DNA of 64,000 nt from Lytechinus variegatus (GCF_018143015.1 NC_054748.1:20590406-20654405), one strand, 5' to 3'. Positions 46,883 to 59,668 are shown, numbered from the stretch's first letter. A program made the numbers and translations. Notes: generated by a model from the sequence alone, not told the origin.

Positions 46883-48467
46883 GATACATAAATATTCTTT
46901 ATTTAATGAATTAATTTGGAGGCGTTCATTGGCGCCGTATCATAAAACTTTGAGAAAGGATTGTCAATGTGTAAAAGAAGAATTTTGCTAGGCTCCTCGC
47001 CATTTAAAAAACAAAAACAAAATATACTTTGATTGGACAATGCCACATCTTATCAATACATTTCAATTCAATTTGAAAATTTCTGTGAAGAGGAGCCCTT
47101 GAAGCATTTCATTAAGCACTCACACAACATGCGAGGTTAGTATGTTCATTGAGTAGTTTTCGTATTTACTACGGGGGAAACTCTCTACAACGAATCGATT
47201 CCTTTGAAATGCAGTTAAAATCACAAAAGAGAGCCGAGAAGCTTTTGTTGAAAGTTGGTGGACTGGGTCAGCAGATCATCCGAAAATTTGCACCTCTGTC
47301 CTTAGTCAAGAGATTCCGATGTTGTCCCGGTCCACCAATTTATTTTAACAAAAGCCTCTCAGCTCTCCATTGTACTTTGACATGCATTTACAAAGAAATG
47401 AGAGAGTCGACGATGTCCCTGAGTCACTATTTCTGTTTTTTATTGTTTGAATTAAATAAATATTTTAATTTTTACAGATTTAACAATGATGACCCTCTTG
47501 TTTGAACCACAAATTGATAAGGGGTAATTCTTCATGTTCAGAAAGGAATTTTGTTTCACATGACAATGAGGATAAAATTACAATATTTCATAATTCATGT
47601 AATGAAAATCAAAAGAAATAGTGAGTCTCCTCATTGGCATATTGCATCTCTTTTTGTTGGCATTGACACTCGGGGGGGGGGGGGGTCTAGAGCCACCCAA
47701 ACCCCAATCTGTATGCCAGTCAGTATGAATGAAATATTAGTCGCATCCAAACGACAATAAATTCCACAAAGATTGCGATTGTTATTATATGGTACGCGAA
47801 TTTTTTGTTGAATTACAATCAATATTAATAATCTATACTATTTCTGACATGAAATACATTTAATGTGTTATTTACTTATCCTTCGTGCTCTTTGTCCTTG
47901 GAAGGAGGTGTAGTACTATTTAACTACAGCAAATATAGCCCCCCTTCAAAGTTCAATGCCAATTCAAACAGGGTCCTGTCTTGAATTCTATCTCTTTCAT
48001 GCTCAGCGGCTCAGTCACACCAAATTAACCGATTCTAAACCGACCAATGGTATGTCATTGGAAATAACGTAATAGATTTGATCGGTCTGGAGTCGGTTTC
48101 TTAAGCGTGACTGTACCCGAAACCGACTCCAAAAAGACCGATGGTATGTCTTTGGTAATAACGCAATAGATTTGATCGGTCTGGAGTCGGTTTCTTTAGT
48201 GTGAAGGTAACCGAAACCGACTCCAAACCGACCAATGGTATGTCATTGGAAATAACGTAATAGATTTGATCGGTCTGGAGTCGGTTTCTTAAGTGTGACT
48301 GTAACCGAAACCGACTCCAAACCGACCGATGGTATGTCATTGATAATAACGTAATAGATTTGATCGGTCTGGAGTCGGTTTCGTTGGTGTGACTTTAACT
48401 GAATCCGACTCCAAACCGACCGATGGTATGTCATTGGAAATAACGTAATAGATTTGATCGGTCTGGA
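46883..48467 (+). repeat. Tandem array unit 4 (5 minisatellite copies)
   Basis: 1,585 bp, almost identical to unit 3. It differs in the length of the G run and a few bases. Confidence 0.9.
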
Positions 48468-49560
48468 GATACATAAATATTCTTTATTTAATGAATTAAT
48501 TTGGAGGCGTTCATTGGCGCCGTATCATAAAACTTTGAGAAAGGATTGTCAATGTGTAAAAGAAGAATTTTGCTAGGCTCCTCGCCATTTAAAAAACAAA
48601 AACAAAATATACTTTGATTGGACAATGCCACATCTTATCAATACATTTCAATTCAATTTGAAAATTTCTGTGAAGAGGAGCCCTTGAAGCATTTCATTAA
48701 GCACTCACACAACATGCGAGGTTAGTATGTTCATTGAGTAGTTTTCGTATTTACTACGGGGGAAACTCTCTACAACGAATCGATTCCTTTGAAATGCAGT
48801 TAAAATCACAAAAGAGAGCCGAGAAGCTTTTGTTGAAAGTTGGTGGACTGGGTCAGCAGATCATCCGAAAATTTGCACCTCTGTCCTTAGTCAAGAGATT
48901 CCGATGTTGTCCCGGTCCACCAATTTATTTCAACAAAAGCCTCTCAGCTCTCCATTGTACTTTGACATGCATTTACAAAGAAATGAGAGAGTCGACGATG
49001 TCCCTGAGTCACTATTTCTGTTTTTTATTGTTTGAATTAAATAAATATTTTAATTTTTACAGATTTAACAATGATGACCCTCTTGTTTGAACCACAAATT
49101 GATAAGGGGTAATTCTTCATGTTCAGAAAGGAATTTTGTTTCACATGACAATGAGGATAAAATTACAATATTTCATAATTCATGTAATGAAAATCAAAAG
49201 AAATAGTGAGTCTCCTCATTGGCATATTGCATCTCTTTTTGTTGGCATTGACACTCGGGGGGGGGGGGGGGTCTAGAGCCACCCAAACCCCAATCTGTAT
49301 GCCAGTCAGTATGAATGAAATATTAGTCGCATCCAAACGACAATAAATTCCACAAAGATTGCGATTGTTATTATATGGTACGCGAATTTTTTGTTGAATT
49401 ACAATCAATATTAATAATCTATACTATTTCTGACATGAAATACATTTAATGTGCTATTTACTTATCCTTCGTGCTCTTTGTCCTTGGAAGGAGGTGTAGT
49501 ACTATTTAACTACAGCAAATATAGCCCCCCTTCAAAGTTCAATGCCAATTCAAACAGGAT

Positions 49561-49721
49561 CACCATTAAATGATAAAGGCGTCAATCACAATAATCTTTA
49601 TGGTTCATATTTTAATGACAATATACCTCTACAGAGCTGGCCGGATAAGGGCCGATAACAACGATTCGCATGTGTAACATATACAACACTGCCCGACAGA
49701 GGGCAGCAATCCACAATGGCG
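49561..49721 (-). repeat. 3' LTR-like segment, copy A
   Basis: 161 bp matching 54,652-54,812 and, with small indels and substitutions, 59,154-59,318. A minus-strand polypurine tract (AGAGGGAAAGAAAAAG, plus-strand 49,729-49,744) lies immediately upstream as expected for a 3' LTR, which may extend to about 49,728. The LTR is short for this class. Confidence 0.65.
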
Positions 49722-49744
49722 AGTACCACTTTTTCTTTCCCTCT

Positions 49745-51690
49745 ACTAACTTCTTTAACTTTCTCTTCTATTAACTTTCTAAATTACTGCAATTACCCAT
49801 CTGACATCCAAATAGCTCGTTAAGTGTTAAATCACGTTTAAACCATATCATCACATTTAAGCCATGAAAAACACAACTCAACTGTTGATATATAAAGCAA
49901 TACAACTATTTAAACAATAACAGTCACAGTGATGCAAACTGGCCTTCACATAAAATCCACTAAATTTAAATTGAGAAATGCTCAACAGTAAAAATTTTAA
50001 CTCTGCTAATAGTCACTGTCTTATCAATTACTGAAAGTGCCTGTAACACTAATACCAACTATAGTGTACATACCAGTTCACCTTCATGAATAATGATAGT
50101 CTTATTGATAATTCAAAGTACACGTATGATGTATCACTATAAATAATCATTGTCTTATCACTAATACAAATTAACTGTAACTATCATCTACTACAGTGTA
50201 CATACCAGTTCACCAACATAAACTATATACAACTCAATTAAAATAACACCATAATTATATTCTCCACCTATTCTCCCCCTATTACCCCATCAAAATACAC
50301 AACATGTCATAGACAGATAACAGCTTACTATGGCAACCATTTTTCTTTCTTTTTAACATAATAGGAAACTGAAGCCTACTTCTTTAAACAAAGAACAAGC
50401 TATGTAAATACAGCAACTATGATAAAAAATAAATTCCCATCAATGCAAAACATTACCCATATAAAACTGCCTAAGTTGTTGGTAAAACGCACAAGGCAAA
50501 ATATAAGAGTCTCGATACCATTAACTAAAATCAAAAGAATAAGCATTTCCTTTATACAAATCCTTGGAATAAAAACTGTGCAAGGGGCATGCAAACTGCT
50601 TCCTATGAATCTCTAAACATAATTACAGTAATAAGTCCAAAACTTACCAAATGCTGTAACATATATAGATGTCAAATAAAATCATTATAAAATCATGAAT
50701 GTACTGCAACTTTTGACATGTATATAAAAATGATAAACAGATAAATAAGTAGAAATCACCAAAACATACACACATTTGTACATAATTCCCTACCGGCAAC
50801 ATGAAAAAAAGCAGATACACAGATAAAGTAATAAGACAACAGTCTATCTAACTTGGACAGCTGATAAATGACATAAAAATAGGTATTAACTGATAGGGTA
50901 ATATACAAAATGACCACTCTCAATAAACCATCAGCCAAAAGGACAATATTTAAAACTATAGTCCAAGCAATTCACAATAAACAATGCATAAATAGCGAGC
51001 GTCATATAGCTGTAAAAGATAGCAATCCTTACCATACCAAACAAAATGAAGGGCAATAAACTTTCTTTTTTCTGGGGGGGGGGTACAAAAATGAAAGCTT
51101 ATCAATGCAAATTACATGTATCATACAACAATGTCATTTTCATGCTATATAAAGTTCAAATAAATGAAACAATACACAATACAATACACAACACACTCAA
51201 ATTGATTTCAGCAAAAACAAAGGGAAAACAGGCATTTATGAAAACACACTCACACCTATGCATAGCAAGCATCTGTTAAAATGCACACTACATACGAGAT
51301 CATACACATGTCTCATAATTGCAAGCAGCCATCAAACCAGTTTAAGTAGTACATCACTACACAAAATACTAAATAATAATACATGAATAAGAAAACCATA
51401 TTCATATCACAAAGTTTAATTAGCAGGGCTATTCTAAGCCCCAAAAAAGTAGTCCATACAAACAAGAGTATAAAAAAAAATTTGAAAAATACATAAAGGC
51501 CATCAAGTATACACTAATATCAATGAGATCAAATTTCCACCAAAAAAGTGTACATGACATCAAAATTTATGAGAAACCAATTAAACCGTCTAGTATTTGC
51601 AAAAACAGAAGCATCCTGGGTAAAGGCTAAGAGTCCATAGTTCATCTATCATGGTACATGGGAATAACATGGTCCAAAAAGTCTAGAGAG
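49745..51690. other. Non-coding interior of LTR element, copy A
   Basis: About 1.9 kb of A-rich sequence between the purine tract and the protease-region frame. I see no reverse transcriptase, RNase H or integrase motifs. The same region in copy B is 54,836-56,775. Confidence 0.7.
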
Positions 51691-51905
51691 TCAATCATGG
51701 GTAGCGGTTATAGATGTAGTCCGCGGGGCGTCCATGAGGGGGTCCCAATCTCAAGCTGAAAGGGAGACCTGGCCGAGTACGAGCGATCAATGGAAGGGGC
51801 AGGGCAAACCTTCTTACGTCAGACACCATGGGTGAGATAGAGACCATCCTGGAGTACACATGGGCAGGGATGGAGGCAAACAGTCTAAAGATAGTAGAAA
51901 CAGTC

Positions 51906-53146
51906 CTATCTGGGGGGGGGGCGTCCAGGAGGGTACTCAACCTTCAAGGAACAGCGATGGTTTGGTTCGCCATTGAAGTTGGTGACCAAGGAGCGATCCA
52001 CAGGCTTATGAGTATGGGACGCGTCTGCCAGAGAATCACCAAGGCGGCACTGGTCGGTATTTGATGATGGTACTTGGGAGGACTGACTACCGGATTGAGG
52101 TTCCGGTTGGACTTTGGTGATCTCGCTATCAGAATTGACTTCAAGAGCAGTGGAGGAACCACCAGGGATGTACGTTCGGGGTATCTTAGAACAAACAGCA
52201 TCCTGACGGGCATCCACAGTGACTTGATTATTGGTAAGTATTGGCTTGACGTGTATGCAAGCTTTTTCATTGACGTTGAAGCTGGAGGAATTTGTCTCCA
52301 CATTGGCTGCAGGAACAGTGTGAGGTACCTGAGATGTAATGCTATGTTCGCCAATGGGAGGAACGACTGACGAGACGACAACTGAGAGCGCTGTATCGAA
52401 ACGCGCAGGGGCCGGCGCTGGGCCATAGGTGTAAGAGGACCCATTAGCAATCGTGACCGAACGCCGAGAAGGACGAACAGAGATATCATTCACCTCTAAG
52501 AAAGGGATACCAGCTCGGGCTAATTCGGTATCAGCCTCGACGACTAAGCCTTCAAAGATGAATTCATTATCATCCCTTTTATAAGTACGAGCTGCGTCTC
52601 TCCAACAATTACATAAGGCAGGCTTGACCTATCGGCATGACACATACCCGAGTACGTGTCAAAGATAACAGCACCAAGACTCAGAGCAGTTGAGTAACCT
52701 ATGAAATTCTGTGATGACCCACTGACTAAGGTGACCCGGACACACTGCTGACCATGATACAGGTCAATAAATGGAAGTATCTTGGCCTGCTTAGGCAACA
52801 TAGACAAGTCAGCCACTGGACAATGTGGCAACGAATGGTATCCTTGATGTAATCCATCGGACTTTGATGAATCAGCAATGTCATTAGTACCGCCGAGAGC
52901 AACTTCAAGAACTAGAGGCGACTCGTCTGACTTCGACGAGTCAACAAGGCAACTAAGAGGACTGTCACAATAAACACGTGACTGATGACTGATTTCAGAA
53001 ATGTCTGGATCTGTGGTTGGAGCACTACCAGGAACTTTGTCACAATCAATAGTTGACAAATTGTCAAAATCACTATCATAATCTAAATCACTGTCACAAT
53101 CTGACATATTCTTGTCAGACTCATACTTTTCATAACAATCATTCAC
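51906..53146 (-). pseudogene. Gag-Pro fragment, copy A (frameshifted)
   Basis: The copy B frame is broken here by two extra bases in the CCCTTTTATAAG word (about 52,575) and splits into two frames (53,146-52,544 and 52,493-51,906). It otherwise keeps the acidic N-terminus, the protease-like region and the Ser-rich C-terminus. Copy A is therefore more damaged than copy B. Confidence 0.8.
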
Positions 53147-53410
53147 TGTGAGTTTTCGTGTGTATCCTAGTATAATTGCTGCTTGGCGAGCTTGCGCAAT
53201 GATATTATTCTCATGTTGAGGGAGGTATTCACAGTTGACAAATTGTCAAAATCACTATCATAATCTAAATCACTGTCACAATCTGACATTATTCTTGTCA
53301 GACTCATACTTTTCATAACAATCATTCACTGTGAGTTTTCGTGTGTATCCTAATTGCTGCTTGGCGAGCTTGCGCAATGATATTATTCTCATGTTGAGGG
53401 AGGTATTCAC
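53100..53410. repeat. About 183-bp internal tandem duplication in gag, copy A
   Basis: The sequence from GAGGTATTCACAGT to CTCATGTTGAGG is present twice in a row (starts about 53,041 and 53,236), with a 5-base difference in the ATCCTAGTATAATTG/ATCCTAATTG word. The same duplication is in copy B (58,139 and 58,322), so it predates the 5.09 kb duplication. Confidence 0.8.
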
Positions 53411-53508
53411 AGTCACCGATGTGGTGGTGACTCGGGCGCTTAGCTGCTATACATAAAGGGCAACTATCTAGGACTAGGACCTAGACTTACATTTGGCCTA
53501 CTGTTGTA

Positions 53509-56500
53509 ATGGTATGTCATTGGAAATAACGTAATAGATTTGATCGGTCTGGAGATACATAAATATTCTTTATTTAATGAATTAATTTGGAGGCGTTCAT
53601 TGGCGCCGTATCATAAAACTTTGAGAAAGGATTGTCAATGTGTAAAAGAAGAATTTTGCTAGGCTCCTCGCCATTTAAAAAACAAAAACAAAATATACTT
53701 TGATTGGACAATGCCACATCTTATCAATACATTTCAATTCAATTTGAAAATTTCTGTGAAGAGGAGCCCTTGAAGCATTTCATTAAGCACTCACACAACA
53801 TGCGAGGTTAGTATGTTCATTGAGTAGTTTTCGTATTTACTACGGGGGAAACTCTCTACAACGAATCGATTCCTTTGAAATGCAGTTAAAATCACAAAAG
53901 AGAGCCGAGAAGCTTTTGTTGAAAGTTGGTGGACTGGGTCAGCAGATCATCCGAAAATTTGCACCTCTGTCCTTAGTCAAGAGATTCCGATGTTGTCCCG
54001 GTCCACCAATTTATTTCAACAAAAGCCTCTCAGCTCTCCATTGTACTTTGACATGCATTTACAAAGAAATGAGAGAGTCGACGATGTCCCTGAGTCACTA
54101 TTTCTGTTTTTTATTGTTTGAATTAAATAAATATTTTAATTTTTACAGATTTAACAATGATGACCCTCTTGTTTGAACCACAAATTGATAAGGGGTAATT
54201 CTTCATGTTCAGAAAGGAATTTTGTTTCACATGACAATGAGGATAAAATTACAATATTTCATAATTCATGTAATGAAAATCAAAAGAAATAGTGAGTCTC
54301 CTCATTGGCATATTGCATCTCTTTTTGTTGGCATTGACACTCGGGGGGGGGGGGGGGGGGGGTCTAGAGCCACCCAAACCCCAATCTGTATGCCAGTCAG
54401 TATGAATGAAATATTAGTCGCATCCAAACGACAATAAATTCCACAAAGATTGCGATTGTTATTATATGGTACGCGAATTTTTTGTTGAATTACAATCAAT
54501 ATTAATAATCTATACTATTTCTGACATGAAATACATTTAATGTGCTATTTACTTATCCTTCGTGCTCTTTGTCCTTGGAAGGAGGTGTAGTACTATTTAA
54601 CTACAGCAAATATAGCCCCCCTTCAAAGTTCAATGCCAATTCAAACAGGATCACCATTAAATGATAAAGGCGTCAATCACAATAATCTTTATGGTTCATA
54701 TTTTAATGACAATATACCTCTACAGAGCTGGCCGGATAAGGGCCGATAACAACGATTCGCATGTGTAACATATACAACACTGCCCGACAGAGGGCAGCAA
54801 TCCACAATGGCGAGTACCACTTTTTCTTTCCCTCTACTAACTTCTTTAACTTTCTCTTCTATTAACTTTCTAAATTACTGCAATTACCCATCTGACATCC
54901 AAATAGCTCGTTAAGTGTTAAATCACGTTTAAACCATATCATCACATTTAAGCCATGAAAAACACAACTCAACTGTTGATATATAAAGCAATACAACTAT
55001 TTAAACAATAACAGTCACAGTGATGCAAACTGGCCTTCACATAAAATCCACTAAATTTAAATTGAGAAATGCTCAACAGTAAAAATTTTAACTCTGCTAA
55101 TAGTCACTGTCTTATCAATTACTGAAAGTGCCTGTAACACTAATACCAACTATAGTGTACATACCAGTTCACCTTCATGAATAATGATAGTCTTATTGAT
55201 AATTCAAAGTACACGTATGATGTATCACTATAAATAATCATTGTCTTATCACTAATACAAATTAACTGTAACTATCATCTACTACAGTGTACATACCAGT
55301 TCACCAACATAAACTATATACAACTCAATTAAAATAACACCATAATTATATTCTCCACCTATTCTCCCCCTATTACCCCATCAAAATACACAACATGTCA
55401 TAGACAGATAACAGCTTACTATGGCAACCATTTTTCTTTCTTTTTAACATAATAGGAAACTGAAGCCTACTTCTTTAAACAAAGAACAAGCTATGTAAAT
55501 ACAGCAACTATGATAAAAAATAAATTCCCATCAATGCAAAACATTACCCATATAAAACTGCCTAAGTTGTTGGTAAAACGCACAAGGCAAAATATAAGAG
55601 TCTCGATACCATTAACTAAAATCAAAAGAATAAGCATTTCCTTTATACAAATCATTGGAATAAAAACTGTGCAAGGGGCATGCAAACTGCTTCAATCTCT
55701 AAACATAATTACAGTAATAAGTCCAAAACTTACCAAATGCTGTAACATATATAGAAGTCAAATAAAATCATTATAAAATCATGTACTGCAACCTTTGACA
55801 TGTATATAAAAATGATAAACAGATAAATAAGTAGAAATCACCAAAACATACGCACATTTGTAAATAATTCCCTACCGACAACAATAAAAAAAAAACAGAT
55901 ACACAGATAAAGTAATAAGACAACAGTCTATCTAACTTGGACAGCTGATAAATGACATAAAAATAGGTATTAACTGGTAGGGTAATATACAAAATGACCA
56001 CTCTCAATAAACCATCAGCCAAAAGGACAATATTTAAAACTATAGTCCAAGCAATTCACAATAAACAATGCATAAATAGCGAGCGTCATATAGCTGTAAA
56101 AGATAGCAATCCTTACCATACCAAACAAAATGAAGGGCAATAAACTTTCTTTTTTCTGGGGGGGGGGGGTACAAAAATGAAAGCTTATCAATGCAAATTA
56201 CATGTATCATACAACAATGTCATTTTCATGCTATATAAAGTTCAAATAAATGAAACAATACACAATACAATACACAACACACTCAAATTGATTTCAGCAA
56301 AAACAAAGGGAAAACAGGCATTTATGAAAACACACTCACACCTATGCATAGCAAGCATCTGTTAAAATGCACACTACATACGAGATCATACACATGTCTC
56401 ATAATTGCAAGCAGCCATCAAACCAGTTTAAGTAGTACATCACTACACAAAATACTAAATAATAATACATGAATAAGAAAACCATATTCATATCACAAAG

Positions 56501-58606
56501 TTTAATTAGCAGGGCTATTCTAAGCCCCAAAAAAGTAGTCCATACAAACAAGAGTATAAAAAAAAATTTGAAAAATACATAAAGGCCATCAAGTATACAC
56601 TAATATCAATGAGATCAAATTTCCACCAAAAAAGTGTACATGACATCAAAATTTATGAGAAACCAATTAAACCGTCTAGTATTTGCAAAAACAGAAGCAT
56701 CCTGGGTAAAGGCTAAGAGTCCATAGTTCATCTATCATGGTACATGGGAATAACATGGTCCAAAAAGTCTAGAGAATCAATCATGGGTAGCGGTTATAGA
56801 TGTAGTCCGGGGGGCGTCCATGAGGGGGTCCCAATCTCAAGCTGAAAGGGAGACCTGGCCGAGTACGAGCGATCAATGGAAGGGGCAGGGCAAACCTTCT
56901 TACGTCAGACACCATGGGTGAGATAGAGACCATCCTGGAGTACACATGGGCAGGGATGGAGGCAAACAGTCTAAAGATAGTAGAAACAGTCCTATCGGGG
57001 GGGGGGGGGGCGTCCAGGAGGGTACTCAACCTTCAAGGAACAGCGATGGTTTGGTTCGCCATTGAAGTTGGTGACCAAGGAGCGATCCACAGGCTTATGA
57101 GTATGGGACGCGTCTGCCAGAGAATCACCAAGGTGGCACTGGTCGGTATTTGATGATGGTACTTGGGAGGACTGACTACCGGATTGAGGTTCCGGTTGGA
57201 CTTTGGTGATCTCGCTATCAGAATTGACTTCAAGAGCAGTGGAGGAACCACCAGGGATGTACGTTCGGGGTATCTTAGAACAAACAGCATCCTGACGGGC
57301 ATCCACAGTGACTTGATTATTGGTAAGTATTGGCTTGACGTGTATGCAAGCTTTTTCATTGACGTTGAAGCTGGAGGAATTTGTCTCCACATTGGCTGCA
57401 GGAACAGTGTGAGGTACCTGAGATGTAATGCTATGTTCGCCAATGGGAGGAACGACTGACGAGACGACAACTGAGAGCGCTGTATCGAAACGCGCAGGGG
57501 CCGGCGCTGGGCCATAGGTGTAAGAGGACCCATTAGCAATCGTGACCGAACGCCGAGAAGGACGAACAGAGATATCATTCACCTCTAAGAAAGGGATACC
57601 AGCTCGGGCTAATTCGGTATCAGCCTCGACGACTAAGCCTTCAAAGATGAATTCATTATCATCCCTTGTAAGTACGAGCTGCGTCTCTCCAACAATTACA
57701 TAAGGCAGGCTTGAACTATCGGCATGACACATACCTGAGGACGTGTCAAAGATATCAGCACCAATACTCAGAGCAGTTGAGTAACCTATGAAATTCTGTG
57801 ATGACCCACTGACTAAGGTGACCCGGACACACTGCTGACCATGATACAGGTCAATAAATGGAAGTATCTTGGCCTGCTTAGGCAACATAGACAAGTCAGC
57901 CACTGGACAATGTGGCAACGAATGATATCCTTGATGTAATCCATCTGACTTTGATGAATCAGCAATGTCATTAGTACCGCCGAGAGCAACTTCAAGAACT
58001 AGAGGCGACTCGTCTGACTTCGACGAGTCAACAAGGCAACTAAGAGGACTGTCACAATAAACACGTGACTGATGACTGATTCCAGAAATGTCTGGATCTG
58101 TGGTTGGAGCACTACCAGGAACTTTGTCACAATCAATAGTTGACAAATTGTCAAAATCACTATCATAATCTAAATCACTGTCACAATCTGACATATTCTT
58201 GTCAGACTCATACTTTTCATAACAATCATTCACTGTGAGTTTTCGTGTGTATCCTAGTATAATTGCTGCTTGGCGAGCTTGCGCAATGATATTATTCTCA
58301 TGTTGAGGGAGGTATTCACAGTTGACAAATTGTCAAAATCACTATCATAATCTAAATCACTGTCACAATCTGACATTATTCTTGTCAGACTCATACTTTT
58401 CATAACAATCATTCACTGTGAGTTTTCGTGTGTATCCTAATTGCTGCTTGGCGAGCTTGCGCAATGATATTATTCTCATGTTGAGGGAGGTATTCACAGT
58501 CACCGATGTGGTGGTGACTCGGGCGCTTAGCTGCTATACATAAAGGGCAACTATCTAGGGCTACTGGATCTATAGGACCTAGACTTACATTTGGCCTACT
58601 GTTGTA
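53509..58606. repeat. 5.09 kb tandem duplication, second copy
   Basis: Repeats 48,423-53,508. Includes array unit 6 (53,554-54,650) with its hairpin, then the LTR element. Differences from the first copy are mainly homopolymer lengths, such as G runs at 54,343 and 56,997, plus short indels near 55,690, 55,780 and 58,560. Confidence 0.9.
56992..58233 (-). pseudogene. Gag C-terminus and retropepsin-like region, copy B
   Basis: A 413-residue open frame. Residues 1-115 are acidic and Ser/Asp-rich. Residues about 125-241 match the retropepsin-like domain of Ty3-type polyproteins: YVIVGE (178-183), AGIPFLEVNDI (211-221) and the following SVRPSRRSVTI. The catalytic Asp-Ser/Thr-Gly is replaced by Val-Ser-Gly (141-143), a one-base change, and copy A has it too, so proteolysis should be lost. 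The rest is Ser/Pro-rich. The frame ends in a G/C homopolymer (56,997-57,010); one frame over it continues to 56,781. No polymerase follows. Confidence 0.75.
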
Positions 58607-59044
58607 ATGGTTGTTACTAAGAGAAGTGTGTAAAACCTTAACAGAGGGAGGATGATTGCTAGGAATAGAATTGTCCCACATGGGCTCATCATCGGACTCA
58701 CACTCATTGTGATCAAACTGGGACTCATTACAATTGTCAAACTCAACTAACTCAGACTCTGTCTCCGAAATCTTCTCTCTACAATCATCATTCAACTTCT
58801 CAGCATAATCATCAAAATCATCATAATCAAGACTGTTACATTCATTTCCATTCTCAGTCACTCTTTCATTCTTTTGATTTGTATTAATGTGTAAGTTATA
58901 GTGATTTAAGAAATCTACGTGAGGGCGGCCGCGGGTTGGGGCCTGGGGGCGAGGTTGAGGGTGCAACCTCTCATGGGTAAAGCCATAGCTGAGGCTATAC
59001 ATGGGACTACAGCTACTGCGAGTGGTACGACCCAAGACCGACAA
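58409..59044 (-). pseudogene. Gag segment with zinc knuckle
   Basis: An open frame of 211 residues. An N-terminal Arg/Pro/His-rich part is followed by a strongly acidic middle and a C-terminal knuckle CPLCIAAKRPSHHHIGDC (spacing C-x2-C-x8-H-x4-C), then EYLPQHENNIIAQARQAA. It ends where the 183-bp duplication shifts the frame. The same EYLPQ segment restarts in the duplicated stretch, so gag and the protease region were probably one frame before the duplication. This is the only full-length remaining gag end; copy A lacks it. Confidence 0.7.
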
Positions 59045-59135
59045 ATGCGGAAAGATTACCTATCACGACCACTTTTGGCCGACCGACTGACTGCTATTTT
59101 GAGCAAATGCCATCATAAACAGACAATGACAGGGC

Positions 59136-59153
59136 TGATCCCAACTGCCACCA
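59136..59153 (-). promoter_or_regulatory. Primer binding site of LTR element
   Basis: On the minus strand TGGTGGCAGTTGGGATCA starts exactly where the 5' LTR-like repeat ends. TGG pairs with the tRNA CCA end, and TGGCAG plus GGGAT fit leucine-type acceptor and T arms with about one or two differences. Confidence 0.6.
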
Positions 59154-59318
59154 CACCATTAAATGATAAAGGCGTCAATCACAATAATCTTTATGGTTCA
59201 TATTTTAATGACAATGTACCTCTACACAGAGCTGGCCGGATAAGGGCCGATGACAACGATTCGCATGTGAATCTATGATACAACACTGCCCGACAATGGG
59301 CAGCATTCCACAATGGCG
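59154..59318 (-). repeat. 5' LTR-like segment, copy B
   Basis: 165 bp matching the 3' LTRs at 54,652 and 49,561, but with more differences than those two have from each other, because those two were copied together by the 5.09 kb duplication. Confidence 0.7.
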
Positions 59319-59400
59319 GGGGGCGAAAGCAAATAATGGACAGGGGGCAAGGGTTGATTGGGGACAACTACCCCCTCCTGATGCCGCCACTAATCTTTAT
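59319..59400. repeat. G-rich dispersed repeat fragment
   Basis: GGGGGGCGAAAGC... to CCTCCTGATGCCGCCACT resembles the ends of dispersed repeats near 24,770-25,040 and 37,380-37,640 (GGCGGAAG...GGGGG). It is non-coding. Confidence 0.45.
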
Positions 59401-59467
59401 ACTGTCGTTTAGAATGCATACTTAGCATACTTAGGATAGTGTGTAGGGAAAGATAACATCAGAAGTA

Positions 59468-59668
59468 CAAATAGTAGAAGTAGTAGTAGTAGTAGTTGTA
59501 GTAGTAGCAGAAGTAATGGTAGTAGGAGTAGTTACAGCAGTAGTAGTTGCAATAGTAGTAGTAGTAGGAGTTGGAGTAATAGAAGGAGTAGTAGTAGTAG
59601 TAGTGGTAGTGGTAGTAGTGGCAGCAGTAGTAGTAGTAGTAGTGGTAGTAGTAGTGGTAGTGGTAGTA

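Larger units (their letters stand above)
48423..53508. repeat. 5.09 kb tandem duplication, first copy
   Basis: This block repeats at 53,509-58,606 with very high identity. It runs from the last 94-bp repeat of unit 4, through truncated array unit 5 (48,468-49,558), the 3' LTR, internal region and protease part of an LTR element, into the gag region. The breakpoint at 53,509-53,513 shows the five bases ATGGT shared by the gag sequence and the minisatellite. Confidence 0.9.
49561..53508 (-). mobile_element. Truncated Ty3-like LTR element, copy A
   Basis: Minus-strand element interrupting array unit 5. It has an LTR-like segment (49,561-49,721) preceded by a purine tract, an AT-rich non-coding interior, a broken protease-region frame and part of gag, and stops at the duplication breakpoint. 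It has no 5' LTR of its own; that end lies only in copy B. Confidence 0.75.
54652..59318 (-). mobile_element. Ty3-like LTR element, copy B, both LTRs
   Basis: Minus-strand element of about 4.7 kb. LTR-like ends are at 59,154-59,318 (5') and 54,652-54,812 (3'). A primer binding site abuts the 5' LTR (plus 59,136-59,153, minus TGGTGGCAGTTGGGAT), resembling the 3' end of leucine tRNAs. Gag and protease regions follow, but there is no reverse transcriptase, RNase H or integrase. It is a deletion derivative that would depend on another element. The 5' LTR may lack its first few bases because a G-rich repeat abuts it. Confidence 0.75.
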
